Shown here: positions 30,966 to 35,165 of the stretch, piece by piece | Layout: each line of letters opens with the position of its first letter | Position numbering within the stretch: the first letter of the stretch is position 1 | The notes under the pieces: model-generated | Seen by the model: the letters and a program-made list of their open reading frames with translations, nothing else | Told to the model about the DNA's origin: nothing | Databases searched by the model: none | Made by a program: the position numbers and the translations under genes | Source: Anaerolineae bacterium | Lineage (GTDB): Bacteria > Chloroflexota > Anaerolineae > Anaerolineales > Villigracilaceae | Direction of reading: 5' to 3' | DNA: 35,165 nt | Assembly: GCA_018648685.1 (NCBI GenBank) | Contig: JABGQT010000091.1 | Location: 1-35,165 of the forward strand

Positions 30966-33221
30966 ATGAGCAAGTTTACTCGTGAAGAGGCATTGGAATA
31001 TCATCGCCTAAAGGGGAAGCCCGGAAAAATAGCGGTTGTTCCCACAAAGCCAATGGATACGGCGCGCCAACTTAGTTTGGCTTATTCGCCTGGTGTGGCT
31101 GAGCCTGTGTTGGATATTGCCGATAACGCAGAAGATGCCTATGAATATACATCGAAGGGAAATTTGGTCGCAGTGGTTAGTAATGGTACAGCGATTTTGG
31201 GTTTGGGAAATCTTGGTCCCTTGGCATCTAAACCTGTAATGGAGGGGAAAGGGGTTCTCTTTAAAAAATTTGCCGACGTAGATGTTTTTGACATCGAAGT
31301 GGATGAATTGGATGTTGAAGAAATTATCAAGGTTGTTAAAGCGATTGCGCCAACCTTTGGTGGAATCAATCTTGAAGATATAAAAGCCCCCGAATGTTTT
31401 GAAATTGAGACAAGACTCAAGGCTGAGTTGCCTATCCCTGTTTTTCACGATGACCAGCATGGCACAGCGATCATTTCTTCGGCAGGTTTGCTCAATGCCC
31501 TGGAAATTATTGGAAAGAAGATTGATGAGATTAAGGTTGTTGTGAACGGTGCGGGGGCTTCAGCTATTTCGTGTAGTAAGCTTGCTGTTAGGCTTGGGGT
31601 GAAACCAGAAAACCTGATGATGCTTGACTCGCGCGGTGTATTGCATCATGAGCGCGAGGGTTTGAATAAATATAAAAAAGAATTCGTGCGTAAGACTGAT
31701 AGACGTACCCTTGCAGATGCAATGGTCGGTGCCGATGTTTTCTACGGTCTTTCTGTAGCCGGTGTTTTAACGCAAGATATGGTTAAAACAATGGCAAAAG
31801 ATCCCATCATTTTTGCGATGGCGAATCCTACACCTGAAATTATGCCCGAATTGGCATTAGAAGTTCGCCCCGATTGTATTATTGCGACAGGACGCTCTGA
31901 TTATCCGAACCAAGTTAATAATGTGTTGGGGTTCCCTTTCATTTTTCGCGGTGCATTGGATGTACGCGCAAGTGCGATCAATGAAGAAATGAAGGTCGCT
32001 GCAGTTAAAGCTTTAGCAGATCTCACGAAAGAAGATGTTCCTGATAGCGTTTTACGTGCCTACGGCAAAGAAAGCATGAAATTTGGGCGCGAATATATTA
32101 TCCCTGCGGCGATGGACCCGCGTGTGCTTTTATGGGAGGCACCTGCTATAGCCCAAGCCGCGATGAATACCGGCGTAGCGCGCAAGATAATTGATATTGA
32201 AAAATATCGCGAAGAGCTGGCTTTCAGACAGGGGAAAGGTGCTCGTATGCACCACCTGATTATGAATAAGGCCAAATCTTCAGGCGGGACGAAACGTGTT
32301 GTTTTTGAGGAAGGGGAAGAACCGAAAATTATCCGTGCTGCTGCTCGTGTGAAGGATGAAGGGATCGGGCATCCGATTCTCTTAGGGAATCCAGAGCGAA
32401 TAGCCGAAAAGATCGAAGAGTTGGCTCTCGATTTTAAGCCGGAAATCATCAGCCCGCGTGATATGGATAGGCGCGAAAAATATGGTGAAGCCTATTGGCA
32501 GATGCGCCAACGCAAAGGCATGTCCCTGAACTATGCTAAAGAAGTTATGCGTCGCTCCAACGTTTTTGCCCCCATGATGATCTACATGGGAGAAGCAGAT
32601 GCAGCTGTTTCGGGTCTCACCTACGATTATCCCGATGTAATCCGTCCCGCGTTAAAAATTCATCATACCGCCGAAGGCACAGATCACGTTGCCGGGCTAT
32701 ATATCATGATCGTTGATGCTAAAGCCTATATCTTTGCAGACACCACTGTCAATATTGACCCCAGCGCAGACGATTTGGTAGAAATCGCTACACTAGCGGC
32801 GGATTTTGCCAAGAGCATAGAAATTGACCCTCGCGTCGCTTTTCTCTCTTTCTCCGATTTCGGATCTACAGATCACCCATCTTCCAACAAAATTGCCAAA
32901 GCGGCAAAGTTGATGAAAGAAAAGCACCCCGACATTCCCTCTGATGGTGAAATGCAAGCTGACACAGCGGTAGTTCCCAGCTTTATTGAAAATCGCTTCC
33001 CCTTTAGTGCGGTCAAAGATGCCAACGTGCTTATCTTCCCCTCTCTCAATGCCGCAAATATCTCCTATAAACTACTTGCCCGTCTAGGCAAAGCAAAAGC
33101 CATTGGCCCCATCCTCGTTGGCATGGGGGCTCCCGTCCATGTTTTGCAACAAGGTGACGAAGTGAACGACATCGTTGAAATCGCAGCTGTCGCCGTGATG
33201 GATGCGATGAACCGAGATTAG
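30966..33221 (+). CDS. maeB: NADP-type malic enzyme fused to phosphotransacetylase-like domain
   Basis: Converts malate to pyruvate, CO2 and NAD(P)H. The malic enzyme part (about 1-420) shows [12 protein letters not shown] (Tyr40), [30 protein letters not shown] and the nucleotide motif [12 protein letters not shown] (194 onward). The C-terminal part (about 430-751) is phosphotransacetylase-like. In characterised MaeB proteins that domain binds acetyl-CoA and regulates the enzyme, without transferase activity of its own. The 751 residues are close to E. coli MaeB (759). AAGGAG precedes the ATG and a strong terminator follows. It stands alone. The cofactor preference cannot be read securely. 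Confidence 0.95.
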   Translation: MSKFTREEALEYHRLKGKPGKIAVVPTKPMDTARQLSLAYSPGVAEPVLDIADNAEDAYEYTSKGNLVAVVSNGTAILGLGNLGPLASKPVMEGKGVLFKKFADVDVFDIEVDELDVEEIIKVVKAIAPTFGGINLEDIKAPECFEIETRLKAELPIPVFHDDQHGTAIISSAGLLNALEIIGKKIDEIKVVVNGAGASAISCSKLAVRLGVKPENLMMLDSRGVLHHEREGLNKYKKEFVRKTDRRTLADAMVGADVFYGLSVAGVLTQDMVKTMAKDPIIFAMANPTPEIMPELALEVRPDCIIATGRSDYPNQVNNVLGFPFIFRGALDVRASAINEEMKVAAVKALADLTKEDVPDSVLRAYGKESMKFGREYIIPAAMDPRVLLWEAPAIAQAAMNTGVARKIIDIEKYREELAFRQGKGARMHHLIMNKAKSSGGTKRVVFEEGEEPKIIRAAARVKDEGIGHPILLGNPERIAEKIEELALDFKPEIISPRDMDRREKYGEAYWQMRQRKGMSLNYAKEVMRRSNVFAPMMIYMGEADAAVSGLTYDYPDVIRPALKIHHTAEGTDHVAGLYIMIVDAKAYIFADTTVNIDPSADDLVEIATLAADFAKSIEIDPRVAFLSFSDFGSTDHPSSNKIAKAAKLMKEKHPDIPSDGEMQADTAVVPSFIENRFPFSAVKDANVLIFPSLNAANISYKLLARLGKAKAIGPILVGMGAPVHVLQQGDEVNDIVEIAAVAVMDAMNRD

Positions 33222-33242
33222 GATGTTGATTCTCTAAATTTT

Positions 33243-33280
33243 AGACACTGAGTAAAAAAACGCTCAGTGTCTTTTTTTTA
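33243..33280 (+). terminator. maeB intrinsic terminator
   Basis: A 10-bp stem (33243-33252 with 33263-33272, AGACACTGAG and its complement) is followed by a run of eight T. The serS -10 box TATAAT begins only a few bases later. Confidence 0.9.
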
Positions 33281-33283
33281 GTA

Positions 33284-33600
33284 TATAATAGTCGACAATA
33301 GAACGAACTCGGAGATAAGTAGTTGCGTAGCTGTACAGAGAGCCTTCGGTTGTGCGAGAAGGTCAGTAAAGTAGCGAAATCCACTCTGATGGTGTGCTTC
33401 CATCCTAACCTTTCCCCATAAAAGGGGAAGGAGCCAATTTGGAGAAGCACCGCGTTATTCTCGTAGAGACTTTGTCATAAGAGAATCGGGCACGCCCGTT
33501 ATAGCGTCATAGAGGTTGCCTTTCATCAAAGATGAAAGGTGGCGAAAGCAGGTGGCACCACGAGCGCCCCTCGTCCTGCTGTGGATCGGGGCGTTTTTTC
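33284..33600 (+). promoter_or_regulatory. serS promoter and T-box riboswitch
   Basis: A TATAAT (33284-33289) starts a leader of about 300 nt with T-box architecture. A long stem I with an apical AGAGAGCCTTCGGTTG region comes first, then a candidate specifier TCC (33380-33382, serine) after a GAA typical of the specifier-loop turn. The T-box sequence AGGTGGCACCACG is at 33550-33562. Its TGGC (33553-33556) can pair with the tRNA 3' end when the discriminator base is G, as in most bacterial tRNA-Ser. The terminator is CGCCCC/GGGGCG (33565-33570 with 33588-33593) plus six T. Uncharged tRNA-Ser should allow readthrough into serS. Confidence 0.92.
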
Positions 33601-33620
33601 TTTTATATTGGAGGTGCAAG

Positions 33621-34895
33621 ATGCTTGATATTCGTTTAATTCGTGAAAATCCCGATGTAGTGCGGCAAGGCTTAGAAAAACGCCAAGCCGATGCGGAAGT
33701 GGTTGATTCTGTTATCGCCTTGGATGAGCGTCGCCGTGAGATTTTGGGGGAAGTGGAAAAGCTCAAAGCAGAGCGAAATACCGTATCCAAAGAAATTGGT
33801 CGCATGAAGAATGCTGAATCGCGACAGGAAAAAATTAACGAGATGCGAGCTGTTGGAGATCAGATCAAAGATTTGGATGACGATCTCCGAGGTGTGGATG
33901 CCGAGTTAACGTCGATTATGGCAACCCTGCCCAATATCCCGAGCGATGCGACTCCTTATGGTGTGGATGAAAGCGAAAATGTTGTTCTCAAGACTGTTGG
34001 TGAAATCCCGCAATTTGATTTCGATCCGCAACCACACTGGGATATGGGGCCTGCTCTCGGGATAATCGACTTTGAGCGGGGTGTGAAGATCACTGGTTCC
34101 CGTTTTTACGTTCTCAGTGGGGCAGGGGCACGTTTACAGCGGGCGTTAATCGCTTTTATGCTCGACTTGCATATCAAGCAAGGGTATACCGAAAAATATA
34201 CGCCTTTTATGGTAAAGACAGCAACTGTTTATGGCGCAGGACAATTACCCAAATTTGTTGGCAATCTCTATAAAGACCACGAAGAAGATCTATATCTGGT
34301 GCCCACAGCCGAAGTTCCGCTAACGGGCTATCATATGGATGAGATCTTTGAAGAAGGAGATTTGCCAAAATATTACACGGCTTATACGCCTTGTTTTCGG
34401 CGTGAAAAAATGAGCGCGGGACGTGATGTGCGCGGGATTAAACGCGGCCATCAATTTGACAAGGTTGAGATGTATATGTACGTCAAACCTGAAGAGTCAG
34501 ATGCCGCTTTTGAGAAAATGATGGCAGACGCCGAGGAAGTTGTTGCGATGCTGGGCTTGCCATATCGGATTCTGCAATTATGCACTGGCGATTTGGGCTT
34601 CGGCGCGACCATCACTTACGATATCGAAGTTTGGTCAGCGGGATGCAACGAATGGCTGGAAGTTTCTTCGGTATCAAACGTGACCGATTTTCAGGCTCGC
34701 CGTGCCAATATCCGCTATAGACCGGAAGATAGCAAGAAAAATCGTTTCCTGCATACCTTGAACGGATCGGGAACAGCCTTGCCGCGGATCATGATCGCGA
34801 TCATGGAAAATTATCAACAGGAAGATGGCTCAATTATTATCCCTGAAGTTTTACGCCCTTGGATGGGCGGGATCGAAGTGATAGCCGCTGAGTAA
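33621..34895 (+). CDS. serS: Seryl-tRNA synthetase
   Basis: Class II synthetase that charges tRNA-Ser. The N-terminal coiled-coil arm (about 27-105) should bind the long variable arm of the tRNA. Motif 2 is [20 protein letters not shown], and motif 3 includes [32 protein letters not shown] and [15 protein letters not shown] are also typical. The start is the ATG at 33621 after GGAGGTG. The longer open frame back to 33516 simply reads the T-box leader. At 424 residues the length is normal. It is regulated by the T-box and closed by a terminator. Confidence 0.97.
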   Translation: MLDIRLIRENPDVVRQGLEKRQADAEVVDSVIALDERRREILGEVEKLKAERNTVSKEIGRMKNAESRQEKINEMRAVGDQIKDLDDDLRGVDAELTSIMATLPNIPSDATPYGVDESENVVLKTVGEIPQFDFDPQPHWDMGPALGIIDFERGVKITGSRFYVLSGAGARLQRALIAFMLDLHIKQGYTEKYTPFMVKTATVYGAGQLPKFVGNLYKDHEEDLYLVPTAEVPLTGYHMDEIFEEGDLPKYYTAYTPCFRREKMSAGRDVRGIKRGHQFDKVEMYMYVKPEESDAAFEKMMADAEEVVAMLGLPYRILQLCTGDLGFGATITYDIEVWSAGCNEWLEVSSVSNVTDFQARRANIRYRPEDSKKNRFLHTLNGSGTALPRIMIAIMENYQQEDGSIIIPEVLRPWMGGIEVIAAE

Positions 34896-34905
34896 GATTT
34901 TTTTT

Positions 34906-34945
34906 ACCCTGCCATGGTTTATAATCATGGCAGGGTTTTGTTTTA
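34906..34945 (+). terminator. serS intrinsic terminator
   Basis: An 11-bp stem (34906-34916 with 34926-34936, ACCCTGCCATG and its complement) is followed by TTTTGTTTT. Confidence 0.88.
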
Positions 34946-35065
34946 GGTAGTAAGGAAATATTCTTGTGGGCGTTGAAGCTTTTGGGTGTAATTTTCAATT
35001 GGTTTCATTAGAGAATGCGATCATTTGATAAACAGGTGTTTTCTATAAAGTGGAAAGGGAAAACT

Positions 35066-35165
35066 ATGGAAGAAGACAATAAAAAACATATTGATTCTTG
35101 GAAGTTGTTTGAACGGGTTGGTGTGATTATTGCTTTGGTAGCTTCTTTAGCTACAGTAGTTGGAT
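35066..35165 (+). CDS. Partial small membrane protein, cut by the window edge
   Basis: The frame opens MEEDNKKHIDSWKLFERVGV and continues into a hydrophobic helix (IIALVASLATVVG) at the window end. AAAGGG precedes the ATG at 35066. Only 33 codons are visible, so no family can be assigned. It may be a membrane protein whose N-terminus faces the cytoplasm. Confidence 0.55.
   Translation, partial: MEEDNKKHIDSWKLFERVGVIIALVASLATVVG

Noticed and set aside
33516..33620. N-terminal extension of seryl-tRNA synthetase
   Set aside because: The extra codons lie within the T-box and terminator; the ATG at 33621 has GGAGGTG and gives the normal N-terminus.
1..35165. CRISPR array, tRNA or rRNA genes, prophage or complete insertion sequence
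   Set aside because: No regularly spaced repeats, no tRNA or rRNA signature words and no transposase, integrase or phage structural genes were seen in the window.

Overview
The window looks like a chromosomal segment of a Chloroflexota bacterium, probably Anaerolineae-like. This is an inference. It rests on the form of the DNA polymerase III alpha C-terminus, a T-box leader on serS, RNase Y, an ACR3/ArsM arsenic island, a moderate G+C content, and many short palindromic intergenic repeats. No rRNA, tRNA, CRISPR array, prophage or intact insertion sequence was seen.

Layout. (1) 1-2300: a Cache-HAMP-PAS-GGDEF-EAL c-di-GMP protein with an incomplete 5' end. (2) 2372-4343, minus strand: a small membrane protein; an AEC-family permease gene broken near its 3' end by a perfect 28-bp inverted repeat; and a BrnT/BrnA toxin-antitoxin pair behind a 26-bp palindromic operator candidate. 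(3) 4541-8674, minus strand: a compact run of three genes, an Ntn-hydrolase of the penicillin acylase family, an NAD-dependent epimerase and a PPM-type methyltransferase. (4) 8959-9768: an HD-GYP protein. (5) 9796-15008, minus strand: an amphi-Trp protein, a RipA-like membrane protein, an SMP-30 lactonase, a DUF1801 protein, a 5' remnant of a second SMP-30 gene, a lipoprotein metallopeptidase, a GNAT acetyltransferase, an unknown protein and a PD-(D/E)XK-like protein. (6) dnaE at 15119-18976. (7) 19421-23464: a MazG-like hydrolase, clpC behind a hairpin-rich leader, and a zinc-ribbon membrane protein. (8) 23611-28023: msrA, a YczE-like membrane protein, then the arsenic locus arsR-acr3-arsM-rhodanese. 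(9) 28083-30440, minus strand: rny and recX. (10) 30966-34895: a malic enzyme-phosphotransacetylase fusion, a T-box leader and serS. A new small membrane-protein gene runs off the right edge.

How the parts work together. The arsenic locus is the clearest functional unit. ArsR should repress from two palindromic operators in its own promoter region, Acr3 exports arsenite, and ArsM methylates it. A membrane-anchored rhodanese follows ArsM by only nine bases. Two separate c-di-GMP proteins, one GGDEF-EAL and one HD-GYP, lie at the left. Much of the rest is housekeeping (dnaE, clpC, rny, recX, maeB, serS). I did not find a clearly new multi-gene system. The most notable observations are the template-switch-like lesion in the AEC gene, the SMP-30 gene ghost, the hairpin-rich clpC leader, a possible second clamp-binding motif in DnaE, and the structured non-coding stretch between recX and the malic enzyme gene.
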